DNA of 64,000 bases. Source: Methanofollis sp. Lineage in GTDB: Archaea; Halobacteriota; Methanomicrobia; Methanomicrobiales; Methanofollaceae. The stretch's first letter is position 1, and each line of letters opens with the position of its first letter. Below the pieces are notes generated by a model. That model had not been told where the DNA came from. It saw only the letters and a list, made by a program, of their open reading frames with translations, and did not search any database. Location: assembly GCA_028696365.1 (NCBI GenBank), contig JAQVHG010000001.1, positions 1 through 64,000 of the forward strand, in the 5' to 3' direction. The position numbers and the translations under genes were made by a program. This document shows, in pieces, positions 25,023-34,331 of this stretch.

Positions 25023-26083
25023 TGCAGATCCCTGACCTTCTCCAGAAAGAGTTCGTTCTCCCAATCGGCACCGATGCATACCCTGATATACTGGTCTTCA
25101 AGCCCAGGGAAACTCCGGCACGACCTGACGACGACGCCCCCTTCTGCCAGTCGCTCCATCGCCTCGTCCCCTGTCATGGGCGCCACATCGATGAGGACGA
25201 AGTTGGCCTCAGAGGGAGCGACCGAGAAGGGGATCTCGGCCATGAAACGTTCCCTCCACTGCCTCACATGCGCCACGGCCTCGTCGATGTGCGCCTGGTC
25301 TGCAAGCGCCGCCTCAGCAGCAGCAAGGGCGACACAGTTCACGGCAAAGGGGGTGCCTGCCTGCTCCAGATTGGGGGAGAGCCATTCAGGGACAATAGCG
25401 TATCCAAAGCGCAGTCCGGCCAGCGAGTAGGCCTTGGACATCGTCCGCCCCTCGATGAGGTGGTCGTACTCCTGCATCAACGGGCGGTAGTCCACGTCTG
25501 AGAACTCGATATAGGCATTGTCCAGGAAGAGGAGACAGTCAGTCCCCTCAAGGATCTCCCTGACCACCTCGACCGGAACCACATTTCCGGTCGGGTTGTT
25601 TGGCGTGCAGAGGAAGGCGAGCTTCGCTCCCTGGCATGCCTCGATAAACCGCGTGGAATCGACCGAAAAGTCTGGTTCGCGTGGGACCTCGACGACCTCT
25701 GCCCCCTGCGCTGCAGCAGCAAGCCCGTAGAAGGAAAACGTCGGGGTGGAGATGACGACGCGGTCGCCAGGCTCCACCACGGTGCGCACCACCGTCTCGA
25801 TCACTCCGTCCATACCATTGCCGAGGAGAAAGGCATAGTCGCCATGCACCCTCTTGAGGGCGTCGACCACGGCCTCCTGCCGTGCCGGCGGGTAGCGGTT
25901 CCCTTTCTTCAGGGCGGACAAACCCGCAGCGACCACCGCCTCAGAGGGGGGAGCAGGGTTCTCGTTGCTTGCAAGCCGCGCCACCCTTGAAAGCCCCTGC
26001 TCGCGTGCGATCTCCTCCGCACTCTTTGCAAAGACGTATCCGCCTGCAGTCGCGTAACAACGCCTAACGATTGAGCGCTTCAT
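25019..26083 (-). CDS. hisC: Histidinol-phosphate aminotransferase
   Basis: The 354-residue PLP enzyme converts imidazole-acetol phosphate to histidinol phosphate. The aspartate-aminotransferase fold is evident: LASNENPAPPS near residue 37, CTPNNPTGN near 157, LDNAYIEFSD near 185 and the PLP lysine in SKAYSLAGLRFGY near 213. The C-terminal arginine lies in QYIRVCIG. Its start lies 20 bp inside the end of argD. Some archaeal HisC-like enzymes act on other substrates; there is no other his gene here. Confidence 0.85.
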   Translation of the reverse strand: MKRSIVRRCYATAGGYVFAKSAEEIAREQGLSRVARLASNENPAPPSEAVVAAGLSALKKGNRYPPARQEAVVDALKRVHGDYAFLLGNGMDGVIETVVRTVVEPGDRVVISTPTFSFYGLAAAAQGAEVVEVPREPDFSVDSTRFIEACQGAKLAFLCTPNNPTGNVVPVEVVREILEGTDCLLFLDNAYIEFSDVDYRPLMQEYDHLIEGRTMSKAYSLAGLRFGYAIVPEWLSPNLEQAGTPFAVNCVALAAAEAALADQAHIDEAVAHVRQWRERFMAEIPFSVAPSEANFVLIDVAPMTGDEAMERLAEGGVVVRSCRSFPGLEDQYIRVCIGADWENELFLEKVRDLQ

Positions 26084-27203
26084 TGATCACACCGACGGCC
26101 GTGTCGATCTCCTCGTCGGTTATGACAAGGGGCGGCACGAGCCTGATGTTCCCGTCGGCCGCGCAGTTGATGAACACCCCATGTTCGGCACAGTAGTGCT
26201 GCACCTCTGCACAGCGATCGCCGACCGTGAACCCGATCATCAGCCCCACCTGCCTGGGGTCCCAGACAGCGAGGCCCTCGGCAAAGCGTGCCCCTTTCTC
26301 TGGGATGGACGGGAGGAGTTCTTCGATCACGCTGATTGTCGCCCGTGCGGTAGCACAGGCAAGCGGGCCACCGGCAAAGGTGCTTCCGTGCTCGCCTCCC
26401 TTGAACTCCAGACCCTTGCGGGCGACAAGCGCCCCCATAGGGAACCCGCTTGCGATCCCTTTGGCCATCGTGACAATGTCGGGCTGTGCGTTAGTGTGCT
26501 GGAACGCGAACCACTTCCCGGTCCGTCCCATTCCAGTCTGGACCTCGTCAACGATCATCAGGGCGCCGTGGCGGTCACAACACTCCCTAATCCCTTCAAG
26601 AAAGCCCTTTGGCGCAGGGAAGACCCCAGACTCACCCTGGATCCCTTCGACGATCACCCCAGCGGTATCATCGTCCATCGCCTGCTCAAGGGCGTCGAGG
26701 TCACCATACTCGACGAAGGTGCATGCAGGTTCAAGGGGCTCGAAGGGCTCCCTGATCGCGGGTTTGTGAGTGACTGCAAGCGCCCCCATCGTCCGGCCGT
26801 GGAAACTGTGCGTGAAGGCGACGAACTTCTTCCTGCCTGTAGCAAGACGAGCAAGTTTGATCGCCCCTTCATTCGCCTCGGCACCAGAGTTCGAGAAGAA
26901 CGCCTTCCCACCGGCAAACCCTGAGATCTCCACGATCTTCTTGGCGAGTTCGGCCTGGTGCGGGACATAAAAGAGGTTTGAGCAGTGGATCAGTTCATGC
27001 GCCTGCGTGCAGATCGCCTCCACCACCTTTGGGTGGCAGTGGCCGGTGCTGCAGACCGCGATCCCCGCGACACAGTCGATATATTCATTCCCTTCTGCAT
27101 CCCAGAGGCGGGCCCCCTGCCCGCGCACGATCTCGGTCGTGCGCGAGAAGGCGGGCATATAATACTCCGCGTCCAGTTCCCGATAGTTTTCTGCTAATTC
27201 CAT
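26064..27203 (-). CDS. argD: Acetylornithine aminotransferase
   Basis: The 379-residue class III PLP aminotransferase acts in arginine biosynthesis. Motifs are FFSNSGAEANEGAIKLAR near residue 93, HGRTMGAL near 127, the cofactor Asp in IVDEVQTGMGRTGKW near 209, and the PLP lysine in TMAKGIASGFPMGA near 236. Length and motifs fit ArgD, but gamma-aminobutyrate or lysine-pathway relatives cannot be excluded. It is part of the minus-strand operon. Confidence 0.88.
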   Translation of the reverse strand: MELAENYRELDAEYYMPAFSRTTEIVRGQGARLWDAEGNEYIDCVAGIAVCSTGHCHPKVVEAICTQAHELIHCSNLFYVPHQAELAKKIVEISGFAGGKAFFSNSGAEANEGAIKLARLATGRKKFVAFTHSFHGRTMGALAVTHKPAIREPFEPLEPACTFVEYGDLDALEQAMDDDTAGVIVEGIQGESGVFPAPKGFLEGIRECCDRHGALMIVDEVQTGMGRTGKWFAFQHTNAQPDIVTMAKGIASGFPMGALVARKGLEFKGGEHGSTFAGGPLACATARATISVIEELLPSIPEKGARFAEGLAVWDPRQVGLMIGFTVGDRCAEVQHYCAEHGVFINCAADGNIRLVPPLVITDEEIDTAVGVINEALNR

Positions 27204-27215
27204 ACCATCATCATC

Positions 27216-28133
27216 TCATTCGTATTCGATTGTTGCAGGGGGCTTGGGGGTGATGTCATAGACCACCCGCGAGACCTCGGCGATCTCGGACGCAATCCGT
27301 CCGGCGATCCTGACCAGGTCGTCGAAGGGCACCTCCAGCGGGTCGGCGGTCATGCCGTCGCGCGAGTTCACCGCTCTGACCGCGACGACCCAACCGAAAC
27401 ACCTGACATCGCCCTTGACACCTGTCCCCCGGCCAAGGAGCGCAGCAAAGCACTGCCAGGGCTGGTAACGCTCGACAAGTTCTTCCTCCACGATCGCGTT
27501 TGCCTCCCTGACGACCGCGACCTTCTCTGGGGTCACCTCGCCAAGGACCCGCACTGCAAGCCCAGGGCCAGGGAAAGGCATCCTGTGCTGGATCTCTGCG
27601 GGAAGGCCGAGACCGCCGGCGACCTCGCGCACTTCGTCCTTGTAGAGATCGCGCAGAGGTTCGATCACCTTCTCGAACATCATGTCCAGAGGCATGCCGC
27701 CCACATTGTGGTGGCTCTTGATCCCGCCCTCACTCTCGATCCGGTCAGGATAGATCGTACCCTGTAGGAGGTACTTTGCGCCGGTGACCTTTGCCTCGCG
27801 CTCAAAGATCCTGATGAACCGCTCGCCGATGACCTTTCTCTTCTCCTCAGGATCAGTGATCCCCTTCAGCGCCGCAAAAAATTCTTCGGCGGCGTCGACT
27901 CTTTTCACACCAAGGGGAGCGAAGACCTCACAGATCCGGTCGCTCTCGTTCTTACGCATCAGCCCGGTGTCCACATAGATGGGGACCAGGTTCGTCCCGA
28001 TCGCCCGTGCCGCCAGCATCGCACAGACCGAGGAATCCACGCCTCCTGAGAGAGCGACGACGACCTTCTCGTCCCCTGCCTCCTGTGTGATCTCCTCGAC
28101 TGCACGCTCGATAAACTGCTCTACCTTGACCAT
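27216..28133 (-). CDS. guaAb: GMP synthase subunit B (ATP pyrophosphatase)
   Basis: The 305-residue protein is the synthetase half of GMP synthase, which in most archaea is separate from the glutaminase half. The P-loop VVVALSGGVDSSVCA lies near residues 24-38, and the C-terminal dimerisation domain ends RVVYDITPKPPATIEYE, the usual terminus. The ribosome site GAGGTTGAGCA precedes ATG. The glutaminase subunit gene is not in the window. Confidence 0.92.
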   Translation of the reverse strand: MVKVEQFIERAVEEITQEAGDEKVVVALSGGVDSSVCAMLAARAIGTNLVPIYVDTGLMRKNESDRICEVFAPLGVKRVDAAEEFFAALKGITDPEEKRKVIGERFIRIFEREAKVTGAKYLLQGTIYPDRIESEGGIKSHHNVGGMPLDMMFEKVIEPLRDLYKDEVREVAGGLGLPAEIQHRMPFPGPGLAVRVLGEVTPEKVAVVREANAIVEEELVERYQPWQCFAALLGRGTGVKGDVRCFGWVVAVRAVNSRDGMTADPLEVPFDDLVRIAGRIASEIAEVSRVVYDITPKPPATIEYE

Positions 28134-28147
28134 TGCTCAACCTCTTT

Positions 28148-29734
28148 TTACTGGTGTTTCTGGTTCTTGTGTTCCATGCACGCCTTCACAAACCCGATAT
28201 AAGGCGGTGACGCCCTTGTCGGTCTTGACCTGAACTCAGGATGGAACTGAGTCGCAAAGAAGAACGGGTGGGATGGGAGTTCGAGGATCTCCATTCTGTT
28301 CCCGTTCGTCCCTGAAAAGACCAGCCCGCCTTTCTTCAGCTCCTCGATATACTCGGGGTTCACCTCGTAGCGATGCCGGTGCCGCTCGGTGATTGACTTC
28401 TTCTGATAGAGGGCCCAGGCTGTGGTCCCCTCCACCAGATCGACCGGATAACTCCCAAGACGCATGGTCCCGCCGAGTTTGGTGACGTTCTCCTGCTCTG
28501 GGAGGAGGGCAATCACGTGGGTGCCCTCGCCGAACTCCTCTGAGATCGCGTCCTCATACCCAAGGACATCGCGGGCAAACTCCACGACTGCCATCTGGAA
28601 CCCAAGGCAGATCCCGAGGAACGGGATCTGGTTCTCCCTAGCATACCTGATCGCAGCAACCTTTCCCGAGACCCCGCGCTGGCCAAAGCCGCCAGGGATC
28701 AAGACGCCGTCGAGTTCGGCAAGTTCTGCAGGTTCGTAGGTCTCTGCGTCCAGCCACTTGATCTGCACCTCGGCAGAGAGGGTGCGGCCGGCATGCTTGA
28801 GGGCCTCCTTGATCGAGAGATATACGTCCTCGATCCCGTACTTGGTGACGATCCCGATGGTCACCCGGTTGGTGTAGTCCTCGGTGACGGTGCGATACCA
28901 CTCGGCGTCCACCCCACGTTTTTCAAGGTCAAGGAGGTTGAGGACGACGTTGGCGGCTCCTTCCTTCTCAAGTTCCATCGGAACATGGTAGATGTCGGAG
29001 GCGTCGGCCGCGCTGATGACCGCGTTGAGCGGGACGTCGCAGAATTCAGAGATCTTCCGGCGTGAGTGCATCGGAAGAACCCGGTCGCTCCGGCAGACGA
29101 TGATGTCTGGCCGCAGTCCGAGTTCGCGCAGCGCCTTGACCGAGTGCTGCGTCGGTTTGGTCTTGAGGTCGCCCATCGTGTCTGCAGGGACCAGGGTCAC
29201 GTGCAGCAAGGCGGTGTCGTGTGCGGGGAGTTCGCCGCGCATCTGACGCACCGCCTCAAGGAATGGCATCGACTCGATGTCGCCGACGGTGCCGCCGACC
29301 TCGACCAGGCACACTTCGGCTTCGTAGCCGTTGTTCTCGAACTCTTCTGCAGACCGGGCGATGCAGGCCTTGATCTCGTCAGTGATGTGTGGGATGATCT
29401 GAACGGTCACACCCAGGAAATCACCGCGCCGTTCTTTCTCGATGACGCTCCTGTAGATCTTGCCGGTGGTGATGTTGTGGTTGCGCGTCAACTCGATGTC
29501 AAGAAAACGTTCGTAGTTGCCGAGGTCAAGGTCAACCTCACCCCCGTCGCTGAGCACGAAGACTTCCCCGTGCTGCGCAGGGTTCATGGTACCTGCATCG
29601 ATGTTCAGGTAGGGGTCGATCTTGATCGCAGTGACCTGATACCCCCGGTTCTTCAGGATCCTCCCGATCGATGCTGCTGTTATGCCTTTGCCAAGGCCAC
29701 TCATTACGCCGCCAGTAACGAATATATACTTCAA
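28148..29734 (-). CDS. pyrG: CTP synthase
   Basis: The 528-residue enzyme makes CTP from UTP with glutamine. The amidoligase domain starts KYIFVTGGVMSGLGKG, and the glutaminase domain has the nucleophile in GICLGFQMAVVEFA near residue 380 and the His/Glu pair in QFHPEFRSRP near 498. The start codon is TTG at 29734, preceded by GCGGGGAA. This is the first gene of the operon pyrG-guaAb-argD-hisC-AK6-CDP-alcohol transferase. Confidence 0.95.
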   Translation of the reverse strand: MKYIFVTGGVMSGLGKGITAASIGRILKNRGYQVTAIKIDPYLNIDAGTMNPAQHGEVFVLSDGGEVDLDLGNYERFLDIELTRNHNITTGKIYRSVIEKERRGDFLGVTVQIIPHITDEIKACIARSAEEFENNGYEAEVCLVEVGGTVGDIESMPFLEAVRQMRGELPAHDTALLHVTLVPADTMGDLKTKPTQHSVKALRELGLRPDIIVCRSDRVLPMHSRRKISEFCDVPLNAVISAADASDIYHVPMELEKEGAANVVLNLLDLEKRGVDAEWYRTVTEDYTNRVTIGIVTKYGIEDVYLSIKEALKHAGRTLSAEVQIKWLDAETYEPAELAELDGVLIPGGFGQRGVSGKVAAIRYARENQIPFLGICLGFQMAVVEFARDVLGYEDAISEEFGEGTHVIALLPEQENVTKLGGTMRLGSYPVDLVEGTTAWALYQKKSITERHRHRYEVNPEYIEELKKGGLVFSGTNGNRMEILELPSHPFFFATQFHPEFRSRPTRASPPYIGFVKACMEHKNQKHQ

Positions 29735-30030
29735 AACAAATTCCCCGCGGATATCTTCGTACCCATATCTATCTCACCAGGGGATTATAGATGTTCGGCT
29801 TCTAGGCACGGTCTCTTTCCTGCACCTCTCATTTACGCTGTCCTGACCGCGAGAAGGCGCTTAATCTCCCTGATCCTGGGAGTAGTGAAGCCTGTGTGCA
29901 GGTGGGGCATTATTGCAAAGAGTGCTGGATGTATGATCGCACCTCTGGCCGACCTCATCTCATAGGTGGTCCGTCATGAAGGAAGGGACGTGGGGCTCAA
30001 GGACGCTGAAGTGCGGAAGAGTCATGGTTC
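29735..30030. other. Intergenic upstream of pyrG
   Basis: It contains the leader of the minus-strand pyrG operon. TATA-like stretches occur near 29765-29790 (CCATATCTATC, GGATTATAGATG). Nothing else is recognised. Confidence 0.4.
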
Positions 30031-30349
30031 GACTCTATAGAAATCCTCTTGATGTATCTCTCTGGCGGGGGGGGCTTGGCCGCCCCCCGGGGCCCCGCTA
30101 CAACACGATAGGTCGAGGTCAGCAGCACTCTCTTCATGGTCGTCTATTCTGTCTTCCCGACCCTATCTTCTTCCCAGGGGTCTGGGGGATGCGAGTGATA
30201 AAGAGCGTGAGAAGATCTTTGATCTTCGAGATACGAACGATAGTAAGTTCGAGAAAATTTTCAATTTTCGATTGAGCCCTCAGCCGAAGAGGTAGGAAGG
30301 GGAGTGCATCACACTCAGACTAAGAATTGGTGAGGGTTTCTAAAGATCC
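30031..30349 (-). repeat. Family A repeat carrying an extra insert
   Basis: Both ends are present in decayed form (GACTCTATAGAAATCCTC and TTTCTAAAGATCC). About 95 bp of unrelated, more AT-rich DNA at about 30190-30285 interrupts the copy, including GATCTTTGATCTTCGAG and GAAAATTTTCAATTTTCG. Part of this insert recurs near 58044-58075. Confidence 0.75.
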
Positions 30350-30748
30350 CAAAATCCAGATTGAAACCCCCAGAGGGGAGCAGGAATGTTCCCGCCCCCC
30401 TTGCGCTGGAGCGTGAGAAAATGTCTACACTGGTGTGCCCAACACCGATGAGCCTCAATCAACATCACCCTGATTTTGAGGGTACTCCTAACTGAGGCTA
30501 TATCATTCATCAGCCCTGGACAATATATTATTTATGAATAATATTTATGGTACGAGTCTCGCCGGGAGAGAGAATCGTTTCTGTCTGTTATGAATTCATC
30601 GTGGTAGTATTCATGGTCCGAACTCTTCCTTTCTTCAAGGTACATGAGTGTATCTACTCTGTAGAAAAACTCCTGTCGCTCCCCTGCGAGACGAGAGGGG
30701 GGGGAAGGCACAATCCTCTCAAGAACATCGTTTTTGCTTTCCAGATCC
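30350..30748. other. Intergenic, nothing recognised
   Basis: Mixed sequence with an AT-rich centre (30500-30550). No gene or known site can be supported. Confidence 0.4.
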
Positions 30749-30990
30749 GGCTCTGTAGAAATCCTCACCCAATTCCTAGTGTGAGCGTAACTCACCCGCC
30801 TTCCTATCCCCTTTGGCCGGGGGCGCTGCCCCCGGACCCCCGGAGAGCACGATAGGGTCGGGAAGGCATATTCAAAATCCATAAAGAGGGATTGCCATCA
30901 TCGACCAATCGTGTTGCGGGGGGTTCGGGGGGCGGCAAACCCCCCGACAGAGAGCTTCCATCAAGAGGATCTCTAGAGAGCCCCAGATCC
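30741..30990 (+). mobile_element. Family A MITE with perfect 8-bp target duplication
   Basis: The 234-bp copy at 30749-30982 (GGCTCTGTAGAAATCCTC to GAGGATCTCTAGAGAGCC) is flanked on both sides by the direct repeat CCAGATCC (30741-30748 and 30983-30990). This is the mark of a transposition event with an 8-bp target-site duplication. It has the full set of internal inverted repeats and no plausible gene. Confidence 0.85.
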
Positions 30991-31082
30991 AATCTTCCTC
31001 CTAGGAGGGAGGGTGGGCGGTAACGCGTTCGAAAACACAGGTACTCGGAGATTCTCGGTGAGGGGAAGATCCACAATTTCTC

Positions 31083-31273
31083 GGTTCTGTAGAAACCATC
31101 ACCACTTCTTGGTGTGAACTGACCCCCCGGACCCCTAGAAACAAGATTGGACTGGGAAGGCATAACCAATGGGCATGAAGAGGATTGCAGTTCCCGACAA
31201 ATCGGGTTAGCGGGGGGACTGGGGGAGGCACGCCCCCTGCAGGGAGAGCCATCCTGAGGGGCTCTACAGAGCC
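31083..31273 (+). repeat. Family A repeat, copy lacking the first hairpin
   Basis: Ends are GGTTCTGTAGAAACC and GCTCTACAGAGCC. The GCCGGGGGCGCTGCCCCCGG hairpin of other copies is missing, giving about 191 bp. Confidence 0.8.
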
Positions 31274-31326
31274 ACAGAGCCAGCGGTTCAACAAAACCCA
31301 TATGGGAAGACTTCCTTCTCTTCAGT

Positions 31327-31554
31327 ATGGACACCGAAGAGAAAGAAATGTTCAGAGACCTTTTGTGGCTCAATGCCGTCATCGCAACTGAACTGATCCA
31401 GATCACCGAGAACACCTCCCAGATCCTCAGGAAGCAACCACCGCCCGACTCATGCGTGCGCGAGCACGGTGAACTGCGCGAGACGGCCCTTGCAATCGCG
31501 GAGAAGTACCGTCCTGGCACCGCGCTCGGCCCCCACCTCCGCGGTCATCAATGA
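31327..31554 (+). CDS. Small hypothetical protein
   Basis: The 75-residue reading starts MDTEEKEMFRDLLWLNAVIATELIQITEN, an amphipathic helical segment, followed by a Pro-rich part and a charged end. Codon choice resembles the real genes of the window (ATC, CTC, GAG). It lies alone in repeat-rich DNA, has no ribosome site and matches no family I know, so it may be a remnant. Confidence 0.45.
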   Translation: MDTEEKEMFRDLLWLNAVIATELIQITENTSQILRKQPPPDSCVREHGELRETALAIAEKYRPGTALGPHLRGHQ

Positions 31555-31650
31555 GTGGCGCGGCCTGGTGCCAGCCGTGACCTGGTGATAATACCTGTAA
31601 CGGCGATGTCATCTTCTTCACCGGTTTTTTCGAGTGCAAGATAATCTCTG

Positions 31651-31790
31651 GACTGTGTAGAATCGGGTATGAACCTCCGACCCACGCATACGGATGAAAA
31701 TTTCTTTGAGCAGCATTTCGAGATGGGGAGGAACCATTTTCCTTGCGACAGAGCATCTGGAAGATATGGTTTCATCGCCGGCCCCGCCAT
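31651..31790 (-). repeat. Family C repeat
   Basis: It begins CTGTGTAGAATCGGGTATGAAC and ends GTTTCATCGCCGGCCCCGCC. This is the reverse of the copy at 49734-49878. The outer motif CTGTAGAAT resembles the family A end. Confidence 0.55.
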
Positions 31791-31894
31791 TCATCATCAT
31801 GGGGGGTTCAGGGGGTGCAACCCCACAGCACGAGACGGCGGTGAAGATTCTGGGGGTGAGAGTGGCACGCCTGATCATCACACTGTCCCAAATC

Positions 31895-32068
31895 CCGATG
31901 TCAGGGGGCGAGTGTCGCACGGATCTCAGGGATGAAGAGAGAGCCGGGACGGCACAATCAATGACCATGACACGTGCGTTGCAATCCACGACCCATCTTT
32001 GGGTGGGGGGCCCGGGTGCGGCTAAGCCCCTCGCCAGAGAGATACATCCAGAGGATTTCTATAGAGCC
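31895..32068 (+). repeat. Family A repeat, right part
   Basis: The middle and right end are present (CGGGACGGCACAATCAATGACC to GAGGATTTCTATAGAGCC). The left end is replaced by other repeat sequence. Confidence 0.7.
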
Positions 32069-32341
32069 GATCTTTGAGTTTTCTTGTGAGATAGAAATCT
32101 CTGTCCATCCCAGACACATCCACTTTCACATACCTTCTCGCAGAGAACTCAATCGAAGACCTTTGGTCATCTCAAGTGTGCTGATGCTCACGCCCCCCAT
32201 ATCTCCGGGAAGAAGAGAGGATCGAGAAGGCATGATGGATGAAGATGAAGAGGGTGCTGCCGTCTGAATTGTGATGAGAATTTACCATGCAAATGATCCT
32301 GAAAATCATCTCTTTGGGTTTGTATAATGGTTTGAATTCAT

Positions 32342-32515
32342 GGCTCTGTAGAATTCCCCTAGACAGCCATCTCTGGCGGGGGGCTTGGCCGCCCCCCGAA
32401 CCCCCCGCGCGAAGATAGGCGTGGGACAGCAACAATCTCTTCATAGTCATTGATTGTGCCTTCCCAACCCAATCTTACTCCCAGAGGTCCGGGGGCGCTG
32501 CCCCTCCCCTGAACC
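32342..32515 (-). repeat. Family A repeat, left end missing
   Basis: A reversed copy that starts GGCTCTGTAGAATTCCCC, contains GGGGGGCTTGGCCGCCCCCC and runs to the hairpin CCGGGGGCGCTGCCCC, where family C sequence takes over. Confidence 0.75.
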
Positions 32516-32531
32516 TCCACAGACCAAAAAA

Positions 32532-32690
32532 TAGGCGGGGGCGGCAATGAGGCGGCGTACCCCTGTGGCCTCCTGCTCTGAAGGGGGAGCATAAATCCAA
32601 ACACCCCTGGAACCCACGATCATGTTCAATCTCGTATGCGTAAGCCCTGGGATACCCGATTCTACATATCTGTGGCGGTAGAGAAATCCT
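32532..32690 (+). repeat. Family C repeat
   Basis: It contains GGGGGCGGCAATGAGGCGG and, near the other end, CAATCTCGTATGCGTAAGCCC and GGATACCCGATTCTACA. Order and spacing match 49734-49878. Confidence 0.55.
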
Positions 32691-32886
32691 CACCCGCCCT
32701 GGATCCTGGCATGAAAGATATGAAGACACACCAACCAGAATCCCTTATCCTGCATGGAGAAAAGATAGCCGTCCAGATGAAAATTCGATCAGAACAGACC
32801 CCTGTTCGGGGGTGCCCCCCTGAGCGGCATGACCAGATATTCCGCAGGTGAGAAGGGTTATCCCGCCCTGACGTGTATGAAAAGAT

Positions 32887-33297
32887 ATGAGTTATCTTGA
32901 GGAGATAAAGGCCAGAGGCCGGAAAGCAAACCCCTTCTTTGTCATGATGGGGATCGACCCCGTCTCATATGGGGACGGCGAGGCCGAACTCTCGATGGAG
33001 GTCAGGCCAGAGATGTGCAACGGGGCCGGATGGCTGCAGGGCGGGGTCTACACCTCCCTTGCCGACGAAGCGATGGCGCTGGCCCTCTTCACCGTCCTTG
33101 AAGAAAACACAAGGATCGCTACCATCTCTGAGACGACACATTACCTTGCAGGCGTGCAGGACGGCACCCTCAAGGCCCGCGGGAAGGTAGTGCGGCGAGG
33201 ACGGCGCGTCGCCTTCGCCGACGGTGAGGTCTCTGACCAGGACGGGAACGTGCTCTCCATGACCACTGCCTCGTTTGCAGTGATGGGCCGCCGGTGA
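32887..33297 (+). CDS. PaaI-type hotdog thioesterase
   Basis: The 136-residue protein has the hotdog fold. The central helix segment is CNGAGWLQGGVYTSLADEAMALAL (about residues 43-66), with the HGG-like turn reading LQGG and the usual Asp in ADEAM, and strands such as TLKARGKVVRRGRRVAFADGEV. Family members hydrolyse acyl-CoA thioesters; the substrate in a methanogen is unclear. It appears monocistronic. Confidence 0.82.
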   Translation: MSYLEEIKARGRKANPFFVMMGIDPVSYGDGEAELSMEVRPEMCNGAGWLQGGVYTSLADEAMALALFTVLEENTRIATISETTHYLAGVQDGTLKARGKVVRRGRRVAFADGEVSDQDGNVLSMTTASFAVMGRR

Positions 33298-33513
33298 GAC
33301 CCCCAGGATGCGTGCACTCTTCGCCACACACGGAGGTATCCCAAAACTCTCCGGCCCTCATCCTCGCCGATGAAGCGCGATGGATGACAATGAAGAGATC
33401 CCAGCGTTTTTCATCGCGCACCCATGCATTCCAGAGTTAAGACCATGTAGACGGGACGTAATCCTCCGCCAATCTTCATCGGCGGGGGGGTTTGGGGAGC
33501 GGCACACCCCCTG

Positions 33514-33580
33514 GGCGAGGAGAGCGTTGAGAATTTCAGGAAGGAAGCACTTCCGCTCGAGGAGATCTTCACCCCTGGAT
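33514..33580 (-). repeat. Family B repeat, unit 3, reversed
   Basis: It reads GAGAATTTCAGGAAGGAAGC and CGCTCGAGGAGATCTTCACC, the reverse of the units at 13088 and 13301. A loose second part, TATCCCAAAACTCTCCGG, lies at 33337. The rest of 33298-33636 holds no gene. Confidence 0.6.
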
Positions 33581-33636
33581 AGGGGTGGGATATGCACACG
33601 ATAAAAAATATGAAAGACCCTCGCCTAACTACTGCT

Positions 33637-34152
33637 ATGAAACTCGTACTCGCAATCGCACCCGAAAAGTTCCGCGACGAAGAATTTGAGGTGCCGCAGC
33701 AAATCTTTTCTGAGGCAGGCATCGAGACCGTAGTCGCCTCTACCAGAGTCGGCACCTGCCAGGGAATGATCGGGGCCACGGCAGAGGCCACCTCAGCCTT
33801 CACCGACCTAAACCCCGAGGAGTACGACGGCATCGTCGTCGTCGGTGGTATCGGATCGCAAGATCACCTCTGGACTGATGCCGACCTGAAAAATTTCGTG
33901 CAGGCGTGCACAAAAGCCGGAAAAGTCGTCGCCGCGATCTGTCTCTCTCCGGCCATCCTGGCACTCGCCGGTGTCCTGGACGGGAAGAACGCCACCGTCT
34001 TCAAGAGCCCGGCCTCGGTGAAGGAGATGCAGCGAGGTGGGGCCAGACTCGTGGACGAATCTGTCGTCACCGACGGGAAGATCGTGACCGCCAACGGACC
34101 TGCGGCAGCCAGAGCATTCGCAGAGGCCGTCATCGCTGCCCTTTCACAGTAA
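33637..34152 (+). CDS. DJ-1/PfpI family protein
   Basis: The 171-residue protein has the DJ-1/PfpI fold, with the reactive cysteine in VVAAICLSPAILALAG (nucleophile elbow near residue 105) and the early acidic residue in the FRDEEFEVP segment. Relatives are proteases, deglycases or chaperones; the function here is open. ATG 33637 lies about 28 bp after a TATA-like box (AAAAAATATG, 33603-33612) and lacks a ribosome site, which fits a leaderless mRNA. An in-frame ATG at 33592 lies before that box. Confidence 0.82.
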   Translation: MKLVLAIAPEKFRDEEFEVPQQIFSEAGIETVVASTRVGTCQGMIGATAEATSAFTDLNPEEYDGIVVVGGIGSQDHLWTDADLKNFVQACTKAGKVVAAICLSPAILALAGVLDGKNATVFKSPASVKEMQRGGARLVDESVVTDGKIVTANGPAAARAFAEAVIAALSQ

Positions 34153-34189
34153 AATAAGGTGGAGAGTGTTCCTTCATCTAGTAACCCAC

Positions 34190-34331
34190 ACCTTCTTTTT
34201 ATCTCACCAATAATATTATTATATCACACACGCCACCTTGATCAGGCGGCATTTCTGGATTTGCATATTACAGAAGGCATATATGCATTGCTAGTCATCA
34301 AAACCTATTCTGACACGGGAGATGGTATACA
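34190..34331 (+). promoter_or_regulatory. Terminator of DJ-1 gene and promoter of the kinase gene
   Basis: CTTCTTTTTATC near 34192 may end the DJ-1 transcript. The palindrome AATAATATTATT lies near 34208-34220, and a TATA-like box GGCATATATGCAT near 34276-34288, itself palindromic, may serve the kinase gene. GGGAG near 34317 is the likely ribosome site. Confidence 0.4.

Larger units (their letters stand above)
31555..32886. other. Intergenic repeat mosaic
   Basis: No gene is supported. Listed repeats occupy most of it: family C at 31651-31790 and 32532-32690, and family A at 31895-32068 and 32342-32515. The stretch 32281-32330 (TTTACCATGCAAATGATCCTG) has a relative at 39742-39790. Confidence 0.6.
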
